This document shows positions 4,982-12,013 of a stretch of 12,013 bases of DNA, one piece after another. The notes under the pieces were generated by a model. It was not told where the DNA came from. It saw only the letters and a list, made by a program, of their open reading frames with translations, and ran no database searches. Position 1 is the stretch's first letter; the number at the start of each line of letters is the position of its first letter. Origin of the DNA: Paracoccaceae bacterium. Lineage in GTDB: Bacteria > Pseudomonadota > Alphaproteobacteria > Rhodobacterales > Rhodobacteraceae. Made by a program: the position numbers and the translations under genes. The DNA lies in the NCBI GenBank assembly GCA_025458985.1, contig JALORM010000078.1, positions 1 through 12,013 on the forward strand, in the 5' to 3' direction.

Positions 4982-7708
4982 TCAGGCGAAGTCGTAGACG
5001 AACTTGCCCGCGTCGACGCGGACGCCGACCTTCGCCATCGCTTCGCCCGAGACCATCTTGCCCAGCACCTGCCGCGAGAGGTCGGGCAGGATCGAGTTGG
5101 TGATGATGTTGTCGATCATCCGGCCGCCCGAATCCGGGTCGCGGCACTGTTCGACGATGTGGGCGATGACGTCGTCGCCGAACTCCAGCACCGCGCCGTG
5201 CGCGCCCTTGAGCCGCCGCGCGACCGACTTCAGCTTGAGCCGCGCGATCCCGCCCAGCACCTCGGCCCCCAGCGGGAAGTAGGGGATGGTGACGATCCGG
5301 CCCAGCAGCGCGGGGGGGAACACCTCCAGCAGTAAGGGTTTCAGCGCGGCGTCGAGTTCCTCGAGGTCGGGCGTGACGTTGCCGGCCTCGGCCATCTCCA
5401 TGATGACGTCCGTCCCGACGTTCGAGGTCAGCAGGATCAGCGTGTTGCGGAAGTTGATCGGGCGGCCGTTGCCGTCCTCCATGATCCCCTTGTCGAAGAC
5501 CTGGAAGAACAGTTCGTGCACATCGGGGTGCGCCTTCTCGACCTCGTCGAGCAGGACAACCGAATAGGGCTTGCGCCGCACGGCTTCGGTCAGCCGCCCG
5601 CCCTCGCCGTAGCCGACATAGCCCGGCGGCGCGCCCTTCAGGAGCGACACGGTATGCGCTTCCTGGAACTCGCTCATGTTGATGGTGATGATGTTCTGCT
5701 CGCCGCCATAGAGGCTCTCGGCCAGCGCCAGCGCGGTTTCCGTCTTGCCGACGCCCGAGGGGCCGCAGAGCATGAAGACCCCGATCGGCTTGTCAGGGTT
5801 CGAGAGGCCCGCGCGGCTGGTCTCGATCCGCTTGGCGATGGCCTTCAGCCCGTGGTCCTGGCCGATCACCCGGTCGCGGAGCGTGTCGGACAGGTTCAGG
5901 ATCGCCTGAAGCTCGTCCTGCACCATCCGGCCCGCGGGTATGCCGGTCCAGTCCGAGATGACGCTGGCGACGGCCTGCGCATCGACATGGGCATAGACCA
6001 TGCGGTCGTCCGGGCTGCCGGATTCCAGCTCGGCCATGCGGGCGTGCATCTCGCTGCGGGCCGCGGCGGGGTCGGTCGCCTTGCCCTCCTCCTCGGCCGT
6101 GGCGTCGGCGGCGGCCTCCTCGGCCTCGGGGCGGGCGTCCTTCACCTCGTCCGGGGCGCGGCCCTCGGCCACCGCGATCGCCTTCCTCAGCGCGATGATG
6201 TCATCGACGATCTGCTTTTCGCGCGCATACATCGCCTCGGCCTCGGCCAGCTTGGCCTCGATCTCGGCCTTCTGGCTCTCGGCCTCCCTGATGCGTTCCT
6301 CGTTGGTCTCGCCCAGGTCGCGCTCGGCGATCTTGGCGGCGATCTCGGTCTCCAGCGCGGCGATCTTCTGCTTCATGTCCTCGATCCGCGCCGGCACCGA
6401 CGACTGGCTGACCGCCACCCGCGCACAGGCAGTATCGAGAAGCGACACCGCCTTGTCAGGCAGTTGCCGCGCGGGGATGTAGCGGGCCGACAGGTTCACC
6501 GCCGCCACAATGGCCTCGTCCGAGATGCGGACGTTGTGGTGCTTTTCCATCGGCCCCAGCACGCCGCGCAGCATGTAGGCGCAGCGGTCGGCATCGGGCT
6601 CGTCGACGTTCACCGGCTGGAACCGGCGGGTCAGCGCGGGATCCTTCTCGAAGTACTTGCGGTATTCGGCCCAGGTCGTCGCGGCGATGGTGCGCAGGGT
6701 GCCGCGCGCCAGGGCGGGCTTGAGCAGGTTCGCGGCATCCCCGGTGCCGGCCGAGCCGCCCGCGCCGATCAGGGTATGTGCCTCGTCGATGAACAGGATG
6801 ATCGGCGTGGGCGAGGATTGCACCTCGTCGATGACCGACCGAAGCCGCTGTTCGAACTCGCCCTTCATCGAGGCGCCGGCCTGCATCGCGCCGATGTCGA
6901 GCATGTGAAGCCGGATGCCGCGCAGCGCGGGCGGCACCTCGTTCGCGGCCAGCCGCTGGGCGAAGCCCTCGACCACGGCGGTCTTGCCGACCCCGGCCTC
7001 GCCCGTCAGGATCGGGTTGTTCTGGCGCCGCCGCAGCAGCACGTCGATGATCTGCCGGATCTCATCGTCGCGGCCGACGATGCGGTCCATCTTCCCGCTT
7101 TTCGCGTCGGCCGTCATGTCGACCGAGAACCGGCCCAGCGCGGTCGCGGCCCCGGCGCGCGCCTCGCCCTCGGCGCCGCCCCCGGCGGACGGCGCCGACA
7201 GGCCCGAGCCGTCCATCGGGCGCATCGCCTCTTCCTCGCTCTCGGCCCAGAGCGTTCGGCTTTCCTGGCCGATCTGCTGGGCCGAGACCTTCTCGAACTC
7301 CTTCGACAGGCGCGTCAGCGCGCGGCGCAGGTTCTGGTCGTTTAGAAGCGCCACGAGGACGTGGCCCGTCCTGATCTGAACCTCGCCGAAGAACAGCGTC
7401 GCGTAGGTCCAGGCGTGGTTCAGCGCGTCCGACAGCGTCTCCGAGATGCCGGGCGTCTCGGTCACGTTCTTGTCCATCGCCGCCATCGCCCGGTCGAGGT
7501 CCTTCAGCGCCACGCCGCGGTCGAGGCCCAGGCCCCGGAAAGTCACGGCGATGTCGGCGTTCTGGTTCGACAGCGCGTGGAACAGGAAATGGCTGATGTC
7601 GACGTGGCGGTTGCGCTCGTTCCTCGCGTGGCGCATCGCCTGAAGGAAGGCGTCGTAGCCGGCGCGGTTCATCTTGCCGGCGTATTTCTCGATGCTGATG
7701 TCGGTCAT
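4982..7708 (-). CDS. tssH: T6SS ATPase TssH (ClpV)
   Basis: This 908-residue AAA+ unfoldase of the ClpB/Hsp104 class disassembles the contracted TssB/TssC sheath in the cytoplasm so the subunits can be reused. The N-domain (about 1-160) carries two Clp_N-type repeats that in this family bind a TssC helix. It is joined by a Gly/Ala/Glu-rich linker (about 155-190) to D1, with Walker A GEAGVGKT (236-243) and Walker B FIDEA (306-310). A coiled-coil M-domain follows (about 440-565), with an Ala/Glu-rich stretch at 517-550. D2 has Walker A GPSGVGKT (649-656), Walker B LLDE (719-722) and pore-loop GYVGYG (696-701). Both ATP sites look intact and the length is close to the usual 850-900. ATG 7708 follows GGAAAGAG. 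The gap to tssG is 31 bases, and this is the last gene of the operon before the convergent repeat region. The call as ClpV rather than ClpB rests on the N-domain and on the neighbouring T6SS genes. Confidence 0.98.
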   Translation of the reverse strand: MTDISIEKYAGKMNRAGYDAFLQAMRHARNERNRHVDISHFLFHALSNQNADIAVTFRGLGLDRGVALKDLDRAMAAMDKNVTETPGISETLSDALNHAWTYATLFFGEVQIRTGHVLVALLNDQNLRRALTRLSKEFEKVSAQQIGQESRTLWAESEEEAMRPMDGSGLSAPSAGGGAEGEARAGAATALGRFSVDMTADAKSGKMDRIVGRDDEIRQIIDVLLRRRQNNPILTGEAGVGKTAVVEGFAQRLAANEVPPALRGIRLHMLDIGAMQAGASMKGEFEQRLRSVIDEVQSSPTPIILFIDEAHTLIGAGGSAGTGDAANLLKPALARGTLRTIAATTWAEYRKYFEKDPALTRRFQPVNVDEPDADRCAYMLRGVLGPMEKHHNVRISDEAIVAAVNLSARYIPARQLPDKAVSLLDTACARVAVSQSSVPARIEDMKQKIAALETEIAAKIAERDLGETNEERIREAESQKAEIEAKLAEAEAMYAREKQIVDDIIALRKAIAVAEGRAPDEVKDARPEAEEAAADATAEEEGKATDPAAARSEMHARMAELESGSPDDRMVYAHVDAQAVASVISDWTGIPAGRMVQDELQAILNLSDTLRDRVIGQDHGLKAIAKRIETSRAGLSNPDKPIGVFMLCGPSGVGKTETALALAESLYGGEQNIITINMSEFQEAHTVSLLKGAPPGYVGYGEGGRLTEAVRRKPYSVVLLDEVEKAHPDVHELFFQVFDKGIMEDGNGRPINFRNTLILLTSNVGTDVIMEMAEAGNVTPDLEELDAALKPLLLEVFPPALLGRIVTIPYFPLGAEVLGGIARLKLKSVARRLKGAHGAVLEFGDDVIAHIVEQCRDPDSGGRMIDNIITNSILPDLSRQVLGKMVSGEAMAKVGVRVDAGKFVYDFA

Positions 7709-7739
7709 CGCTGTGCTCTTTCCGTTCGTTCCGGCCGTC

Positions 7740-8753
7740 TCATGCGGCGCGCGGTCTCGATTGCGGGGCCGGCGCGCCCTCCGGCTCCGGGTCGAGCCGG
7801 TAGAGCGTGCCGCGCACGTAGTTGTCGCCGCCGGCGGGCGGCGCGATGCAGGCCATCCAGCCGACCTCGGCGCTTTCGCCGATCCGGTCGAAGGTCTGGC
7901 CGAGGTACCAGAAGACGATGGCCCGCAGATGCGCGTGGTCCGGCCCGCCGGGCAGGAACCGGCGATAGCGCGACAGCGATGGCACCCGGACGTGGATGCA
8001 GATCTTCTCGCCGATCGACCGCACCCGGCTGCCGAGGTGCACGTCCTGCCCGAGAGTGCTGCCCTGCTGGCCTAGGCACGACAGCGCGTCGGGCTCGAAC
8101 GCCATCCACGAGGGCAGCATCTCCTCGACCTCGACGGCGGTCTTCAGGTGAAGCGCCAGCATCTGCCTGAGCCGCACCGGACTGCGCACCCGTCCCGCCG
8201 CCAGCGCGACAAGCCGCAGCTTGACGGTATCGTTCACCGCGTCGCGGTTCTGGAAGGCGGGCGTCCCCGACCCCGCAAATCCCAGCAGGTAGTCGCGGAA
8301 ACGGTCGTCCTCGGGGTGGTCGAACTGTGCGATCGCGCGTGCATCGGCCCACGAGCGGTAGAACAGCTGCTGGAACCGGGTCGCGAAGATGTCGGTGAAG
8401 TCGACGAAGGCGGTGTCGCCGGTGCCGAACCACTGCAGCACCTCTTCGGTCGTGTTGAGCGGCAGCGCCCCGTGCGGCCCGTAGAACCCCAGCACCCGGT
8501 AGCGCACCCTCGGGCGGTTGTCGGTCAGCGCGATTTCCGAGATCTCGGTTTCGGGGAAGGCGAGGTAGGGGTCCTGCCCCAGACGCACGTATTCGTCGCG
8601 CGTGCGCTGGCTGCGCCCGATCCGCGGTCTGCCACGGGACTGCCGTTCCAGGCGCCGGAGCAGCGCGAAGAACCCGAAGGCACCGGCCGATGCGTCTCCG
8701 CCGGGGGCGGTTCCCGCGGCCTTCGGCGGGGCAGAGTCGGGCGGGGGGCTCAC
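7740..8753 (-). CDS. tssG: T6SS baseplate subunit TssG
   Basis: The product has 337 residues, the usual TssG length. With two TssF and one TssE it forms the baseplate wedge in the cytoplasm, the platform from which tube and sheath polymerise. Family features include FFALLRRLER at 28-37, DPYLAFPETEIS at 61-72, GFYGPHGALPL at 89-99, the segment FTDIFATRFQQLFYRSW at 119-135, and FLPGG at 266-270 followed by LRAIVFWYLG at 276-285. GTG 8753 overlaps the tssF stop as GTGA, implying translational coupling. The first 25 residues are rich in Pro, Ala and Gly and precede the conserved part; the C-terminal tail is also Pro-rich. The same frame stays open far upstream beneath tssF, but that part has no TssG character. 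Confidence 0.95.
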   Translation of the reverse strand: MSPPPDSAPPKAAGTAPGGDASAGAFGFFALLRRLERQSRGRPRIGRSQRTRDEYVRLGQDPYLAFPETEISEIALTDNRPRVRYRVLGFYGPHGALPLNTTEEVLQWFGTGDTAFVDFTDIFATRFQQLFYRSWADARAIAQFDHPEDDRFRDYLLGFAGSGTPAFQNRDAVNDTVKLRLVALAAGRVRSPVRLRQMLALHLKTAVEVEEMLPSWMAFEPDALSCLGQQGSTLGQDVHLGSRVRSIGEKICIHVRVPSLSRYRRFLPGGPDHAHLRAIVFWYLGQTFDRIGESAEVGWMACIAPPAGGDNYVRGTLYRLDPEPEGAPAPQSRPRAA

Positions 8754-10678
8754 AGCAGCGGGCCACTGCCCGACCGCGGCGGCCAGGTCTTGATCTCGCC
8801 GCGCTGCAGGGTCGCCACGACGCATTGGGTGAAGCTGTTGACCGAGGCGTATTCGGCCAGGAAGCGGTCCAGCACCGCACCCAGCAGGATCACGCCCGAC
8901 CCTTCGAACTCGTCCTCGTCGAAGGTCAGCCTGACCTCCAGCCCGCGGGCCGGATGGAACCCGTCGTCGCGACGGATCGTGCGGACGACGGGCCGCGTCT
9001 CGACCTGCTTGAGCCCTTCGATCTGGGCTTCGGTGATGTTGTCCGACAGATTGGCGAAGAGCGACAGCATCTCGCGCAGCGGCCCCGCGCTTTGCCCGTC
9101 GGCCCGGTTCTGCAGCCCGTGGAACCCAAGCGACAGATAGCTGATGAGCCGCCAGTAGTTGTCGCCCGCGGTGGCGCGGTGGCTGCCCTGAAGCTCGATT
9201 TCGGGCATCGACTCGCGCGGCGGCGAGGGGCCCGCGACGCACGTCAGCGTGACGGTCTGATCCTCGCACATGAAGAAGTCGTCCCGGCCCTGGGCGATGG
9301 GCAGATACTCGGTCAGGTGCCGGTTCGTGCAGAGCGCCTTGATCTGCAGCCGCTGAGCGGGCTCGGCGTCGGGCGGCTCGTAGATCGAGATGTAGGTTTC
9401 GGTCCCGCGGTAGCGATAGCGCGCGGTCCCGAAGCGGCGTTCCTGTTCGGTCAGGCGCCGGGGCTTCTGGCGCGTCGTGTAATACAGCGTCTGGCGCGGG
9501 TCCTGGCCGTCGGGCGGCAGGCCGTACAGAGGATAGACACGCACCTTGTTCTGATGGCCCGCGTAATGCGCGAAGACATCGGTGATGCGGTAGATCTCGT
9601 AATGCGTGACGGGGCTCGAATCCGGCGTCACGACGAATTCGTGGCGCTTCTGGTCCAGCCGCACCTGGTTCGAGCCTTCTTCGAACAGGTTGACCGCGGG
9701 GGCGGTGTGGATCGACAGATGTTCCTTCTCCAGCCGGGTGGCAAGACGGCTGTCGGGACCGCCGAATTCCAGCACGATCTGCATGCGGTCGGCCTTGACC
9801 CGGCGCAGCGCCTGCCTCAGGCCCGCGATGCGCACGCCCAGGAACTTGCGCGGGAAGGCGAAGGCCTCGCGCAGCCGCGCGAAGCCTTCGAAAAGCTGTC
9901 CGTCGTGCGGGAACAGCCAGTCGTCCCGGTCGAAGCCGACCTGTTCGACCATTCGCGGGTCCAGCCGCAGGAACACCGGGTCGCCCCGGCTGTCGAGGTA
10001 GCGCAGCGAGATGCGGGTAAGGTCGCAGTGCACCTGCTCGTACAGTGCCACGGCCTCGGCCAGCGGCCCCGTGAAGTAGATCGGCAGCGCGTCGATGGCG
10101 AGGTCTGCAAGCGAACCCGCGCCCTCGGCCCGTCCGGCGGGCGAGACCCGGGCAAACTCGATCTCGAGCCCCGCCTTGGTGCCCCGGGCGACGTCCTGCC
10201 CCAGCGCGCCCAGCGGACCGGCGCTGGCGTGATAGACGGTCCGCGTCAGCTCCAGCGGCCAGAGCACCAGCGGCGCGGCCAGGCGGAACCGGCAGCCCAC
10301 GCGCTTGTCGGCATCGGTGAAGCGGGCATCGAGATAGTCGCCGACGCCGAAGCTCAGGCCCTGCAGGATGTCGCTGTTGTCGAAGGGAGGGCGGGCGCGC
10401 ACCAGCATCGCGCTGGGCGTCGGCGTCAGCGCATCGGGGAACACCTGGTTCAGCATCTCGTGGCTGAAGGTGCGGAACTGCTCGTCGATGGAAAGCTGCA
10501 CCCGCGCGGCCAGGAAGGCCGAGCCCTCCAGCAGGCCTGCGATGGCGGGGTCGAGGTTCTCCTCCATCAGGCCGCCCAGGCGGTCGGCGAGCCCCGGATA
10601 GTCTGCCGCAAACTCGGTCGAGCGTTCCTTGAGGATCGCCAGCTCGCGGTTGTAGGCGTCGCGGAAGGCCTTCCTCAC
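8750..10678 (-). CDS. tssF: T6SS baseplate subunit TssF
   Basis: The product has 642 residues, slightly over the family average of about 600. TssF (VasA/ImpG family) is the main component of the baseplate wedge, related to phage T4 gp6, and contacts TssG and TssE. The N-terminus is very typical: YNRELAILKE at 9-18, DYPGLADRLG at 26-35, DPAIAGLLEGSAFLAARV at 43-60, then FSHEMLNQVFPD at 71-82. The C-terminus ends with the usual WPPR-x-G segment (632-637). It starts at GTG 10678, overlapping the tssE stop by the GTGA quartet, and ends with the same overlap into tssG. Expression is therefore probably coupled in the order E, F, G, which suits subunits of one complex. Confidence 0.97.
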   Translation of the reverse strand: MRKAFRDAYNRELAILKERSTEFAADYPGLADRLGGLMEENLDPAIAGLLEGSAFLAARVQLSIDEQFRTFSHEMLNQVFPDALTPTPSAMLVRARPPFDNSDILQGLSFGVGDYLDARFTDADKRVGCRFRLAAPLVLWPLELTRTVYHASAGPLGALGQDVARGTKAGLEIEFARVSPAGRAEGAGSLADLAIDALPIYFTGPLAEAVALYEQVHCDLTRISLRYLDSRGDPVFLRLDPRMVEQVGFDRDDWLFPHDGQLFEGFARLREAFAFPRKFLGVRIAGLRQALRRVKADRMQIVLEFGGPDSRLATRLEKEHLSIHTAPAVNLFEEGSNQVRLDQKRHEFVVTPDSSPVTHYEIYRITDVFAHYAGHQNKVRVYPLYGLPPDGQDPRQTLYYTTRQKPRRLTEQERRFGTARYRYRGTETYISIYEPPDAEPAQRLQIKALCTNRHLTEYLPIAQGRDDFFMCEDQTVTLTCVAGPSPPRESMPEIELQGSHRATAGDNYWRLISYLSLGFHGLQNRADGQSAGPLREMLSLFANLSDNITEAQIEGLKQVETRPVVRTIRRDDGFHPARGLEVRLTFDEDEFEGSGVILLGAVLDRFLAEYASVNSFTQCVVATLQRGEIKTWPPRSGSGPLL

Positions 10679-11274
10679 GACTGCACCCGCAGGTTCGACA
10701 TGCGCAGCTTGCCGGCGGACAGGTCGACCTCGGCATCGAAGTCGATGGGAATGTCGACCGGATCACCCATCAGTTCGGCCGAGACCGACAGGGCAAGGCG
10801 CTGGCGGTTGTCGTCCTCGCCGGTCTCGGCCACGCGGACCTCGACGGATTCGGGGACCAGCCGCGGTTCGTGGTCCAGCAGCGATTGGCGGATCGACTCG
10901 ATGAAGCGGGCCGAGCGCACGTCCGAGGGCGAAACCTCGGACAGGTCGCGGAACCCGTAGTTGGCCACCGAGCGCGCCACATGGGGTGCGTCGTCAAGTG
11001 GCACCGCTGCCTCGAGGCGGATGGTGTTCAGAAGGGCGTTGAGATCGATCTGCAGGTGCAGCTTCAGCATGTCTTCCGACATGCCCTCGCGGCGCTGCTT
11101 GCTGCGCTGGGTGATCTCGGTCTCGCCATCGGCGCCCTTGGCCTTTTCGCGCCGGGCGTCCTTGGCGTAATGCGCCGACCGGAAGATGTGCAGGATCGAG
11201 ACCTTCGACCGGTCGCCGGGACGAAAGGCCCGCCGATCCCGCCTGGAAGTGCCGCCACTGCTGCTTGTGTTCAT
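10675..11274 (-). CDS. tssE: T6SS baseplate subunit TssE (gp25-like)
   Basis: The product has 199 residues from ATG 11274. TssE is the small wedge protein related to T4 gp25, a contractile-tail lysozyme relative without enzyme activity, and it starts sheath assembly. The gpW/gp25 domain occupies about 66-190: LLNTIRLEAA at 81-90, HVARSVANYGFRDL at 98-111, and EPRL at 136-139, which holds the EPR motif conserved in gp25/TssE. The early segment KVSILHIFRSAHYAKDA (24-40) fits the TssE N-terminal helix. A very basic stretch (41-64) joins it to the core and makes the protein longer than many TssE. GGAGG lies 12 bases before the ATG, rather far, so initiation may be weak. The frame stays open upstream to 11472, into hcp, but that part is low-complexity Arg/Pro/Ser and covers the hairpin region, so it is not accepted. 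Confidence 0.9.
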   Translation of the reverse strand: MNTSSSGGTSRRDRRAFRPGDRSKVSILHIFRSAHYAKDARREKAKGADGETEITQRSKQRREGMSEDMLKLHLQIDLNALLNTIRLEAAVPLDDAPHVARSVANYGFRDLSEVSPSDVRSARFIESIRQSLLDHEPRLVPESVEVRVAETGEDDNRQRLALSVSAELMGDPVDIPIDFDAEVDLSAGKLRMSNLRVQS

Positions 11275-11300
11275 CTCGCCGTCCGGCCTCCGGCCGCTTG

Positions 11301-11326
11301 CCCGACGCGCGCTCCGCGCTTTCGGG
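11301..11326 (-). other. Second hairpin in the hcp-tssE spacer
   Basis: CCCGA (11301-11305) pairs with TCGGG (11322-11326), and inside it GCGCG (11307-11311) pairs with CGCGC (11315-11319) around a 3-base loop, with small bulges. In the transcript it follows the stronger hairpin at 11345-11375 and lies 27 bases before the tssE start. It may limit access to the tssE start or act together with the first hairpin; high GC makes chance pairing possible. Confidence 0.35.
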
Positions 11327-11344
11327 TCGGCAGAGCGTGTGGGA

Positions 11345-11375
11345 GGCGAAGAGGCAGGCACGCCGCCTCTTCGCC
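11345..11375 (-). terminator. Strong hairpin downstream of hcp (attenuator or mRNA 3'-end stabiliser)
   Basis: A perfect 11-bp stem (GGCGAAGAGGC at 11345-11355 against GCCTCTTCGCC at 11365-11375) encloses a 9-base loop, 29 bases after the hcp stop. In the leftward transcript there is no U-run after it, so full intrinsic termination is unlikely. Partial termination or protection against 3' exonucleases would explain how Hcp, needed in many copies, could be made in excess over the baseplate genes that follow. Confidence 0.55.
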
Positions 11376-11404
11376 GTGTCAGACCGCCCGTGGCTGACCC
11401 GAGA

Positions 11405-11902
11405 TCAGGCCGACCACTCGGTGTTCTCGACGATGCTCCAGCCGGCGGTGCCTTCCGGCCCGGCCGAGCCATCGTCTTCCTGCTTGGTGTAGGTGACGTG
11501 GAACTTGCCGAAGTTCAGCGTCAGCGTCTCGGTCACGCGGTCGAGGCCGTCCTTCGATCCGCCGGTCTGATAGCCGGTGATCATGACCTTCTCGATCTTG
11601 ATCTTGAGATACTCGATCGGCGCAGCGCCGCCCGACTTCCGCACGATCAGCTCGCCCGAGGTGATGTGTTCACCCGAGCAGCAGCGCTTGATCAGGTCGT
11701 GCGTCGCAAGATCGACGTACTTCGTGATGACCATGTCCTGGACGTTCACCTTGCCGCCGCCGCCACCGGGACCGGTGTGGGTGGTGCCCGATTGCGTCAG
11801 GCCCCAGTTCCATGCAAGCACGTCGATCTTGTCGGCGTGGATGGCGTCCTGGGACTCGCCCTTGATGTCGTTGGAGAGGTACAGAAAAATATCGAGGGAC
11901 AT
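11405..11902 (-). CDS. hcp: T6SS inner-tube protein Hcp (TssD)
   Basis: The product has 165 residues, the standard Hcp length. Hcp forms stacked hexameric rings that make the tube expelled by the T6SS; rings can also carry small effectors. Family features are the start MSLDIFLYLS, the IKGES motif at 13-17, WNWGL at 31-35, the glycine-rich loop at 44-50 followed by KVNVQD, TKYVD at 60-64, KRCCSGEHI at 72-80 with adjacent Cys 74 and 75, PIEYLKI at 95-101, and a final GW at 154-155. There is no C-terminal extension, so this is a structural Hcp and not one fused to an effector. ATG 11902 has a strong AAGGAG site 7 bases upstream. It lies 57 bases after tssC and 130 bases before tssE, the two largest gaps in the operon, both with secondary structure. 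Confidence 0.97.
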   Translation of the reverse strand: MSLDIFLYLSNDIKGESQDAIHADKIDVLAWNWGLTQSGTTHTGPGGGGGKVNVQDMVITKYVDLATHDLIKRCCSGEHITSGELIVRKSGGAAPIEYLKIKIEKVMITGYQTGGSKDGLDRVTETLTLNFGKFHVTYTKQEDDGSAGPEGTAGWSIVENTEWSA

Positions 11903-11909
11903 CGTTATG

Positions 11910-11915
11910 CTCCTT
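11910..11915 (-). promoter_or_regulatory. Strong ribosome binding site of hcp
   Basis: AAGGAG is followed by a 7-base spacer to the ATG. It is the strongest Shine-Dalgarno site seen in the window and suits the need for large amounts of Hcp. Confidence 0.8.
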
Positions 11916-11920
11916 GTAGT

Positions 11921-11934
11921 CGGCCGGGCGGCCG
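11921..11934 (-). other. Palindrome just upstream of the hcp ribosome binding site
   Basis: The CGGCCG hexamer occurs twice, separated by two bases (CGGCCG-CC-CGGCCG in the transcript). Each copy is palindromic, so they can pair into a compact hairpin ending 5 bases before AAGGAG. It may stabilise the 5' end of a processed hcp mRNA, or it could be a DNA-binding site. The rest of the 57-base tssC-hcp spacer is more AT-rich (GGTAACCATTAACC) and shows no clear promoter. Confidence 0.4.
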
Positions 11935-11959
11935 GTTTGGTTAATGGTTACCCTTGGGG

Positions 11960-12013
11960 TTACTTCCCCTTCGGCAGCTTGGATACCAGGCTCATCCCGA
12001 TATCCATTCCTTC
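11960..12013 (-). CDS. tssC: T6SS sheath large subunit TssC, last 17 codons
   Basis: Only the C-terminus is visible: EGMDIGMSLVSKLPKGK then TAA at 11960-11962. The GM-x-(I/L)-x-(M/L)SLV-(S/G)-(K/R)L pattern matches the end of TssC (VipB/EvpB family), which with TssB forms the contractile sheath around the Hcp tube. Its position directly before hcp is where tssC lies in many T6SS operons. The identification rests on this short tail plus gene order. Confidence 0.8.
   Translation of the reverse strand, partial: EGMDIGMSLVSKLPKGK

Noticed and set aside
1629..5147. Minus-strand open frame of 1172 codons opposite the pseudo-caspase and hydrolase genes
   Set aside because: Shadow frame produced by high GC; it is composed of Arg/Gly/Ala/His-rich low-complexity sequence, has no domain, and lies antisense to two well-supported genes.
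3440..5335. Plus-strand open frame of 631 codons within and beyond the hydrolase gene
   Set aside because: Arg-rich out-of-frame reading of the M23/lysozyme-like gene that runs through the palindromic repeats into antisense clpV.
5516..7345. Plus-strand open frame of 609 codons opposite clpV
   Set aside because: Antisense shadow of a strongly conserved AAA+ gene, without recognisable motifs.
7740..10766. A 1008-codon minus-strand frame that would make tssG part of a much larger protein
   Set aside because: Only the last 337 codons have TssG character. The upstream part is an Arg/Pro-rich out-of-frame reading of tssF; the GTG at 8753 overlapping the tssF stop is the proper start.
8690..10960. 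Plus-strand open frame of 756 codons opposite tssF and tssG
   Set aside because: Antisense shadow; the real TssF and TssG reading on the other strand is unambiguous.
11275..11472. N-terminal extension of TssE to ATG 11472
   Set aside because: It would overlap the end of hcp and translate through the hairpin region. The added sequence is low complexity, and the length would be far above the family norm.
1..12013. CRISPR arrays, tRNA or rRNA genes, insertion sequences, transposases, attachment sites
   Set aside because: None were seen by eye. Repeats present are limited to coding microsatellite-like tracts and the C/G-tract palindromes.

Overview
The window comes from a high-GC alphaproteobacterium, most likely Rhodobacterales (Paracoccaceae-like). 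The basis is the strongly GC-biased third codon positions, the protein families present, and CCCCCACCCCC-type palindromic repeats between convergent genes. This is inference from sequence character; there is no taxonomic marker gene here.

Right part (4982-12013, minus strand): the 3' half of a type VI secretion system (T6SS) operon. Read from right to left it holds the last codons of tssC (sheath), hcp/tssD (inner tube), tssE, tssF and tssG (baseplate wedge) and tssH/clpV (sheath-recycling ATPase). This is the common order tssB-tssC-hcp-tssE-tssF-tssG-clpV. tssE/tssF and tssF/tssG each overlap by a GTGA quartet. hcp is set apart by a palindrome just before its ribosome binding site and by two hairpins after its stop, which suggests separate control of its mRNA. 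No VgrG, PAAR, membrane-complex (TssJLM), TssK or recognisable effector/immunity pair lies inside the window.

Left part (1-4796): cell-envelope genes. A partial minus-strand gene encodes a secreted proline-rich protein. It is divergent from three plus-strand genes: a small secreted DUF1036-like protein with four cysteines, a 479-aa secreted caspase-fold-like protein with a peptidoglycan-binding-like domain and no histidine at all, and a 790-aa membrane-anchored protein that joins a complete LytM/M23 endopeptidase domain to a lysozyme-like (lytic transglycosylase) domain through a polyglycine linker. The last two are 15 bases apart and probably co-transcribed. They converge on clpV across a 185-bp spacer holding an inverted pair of C/G-tract repeats.

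How they may work together: Hcp, the sheath and the TssEFG baseplate build the contractile machine, and ClpV disassembles the contracted sheath. A machine spanning the envelope must pass through the cell's own peptidoglycan, so the neighbouring bifunctional hydrolase and the PG-binding pseudo-caspase are reasonable candidates for wall remodelling at the secretion site. That link rests on position and domain content only. The T6SS part is canonical; the left module is the part worth a second look.
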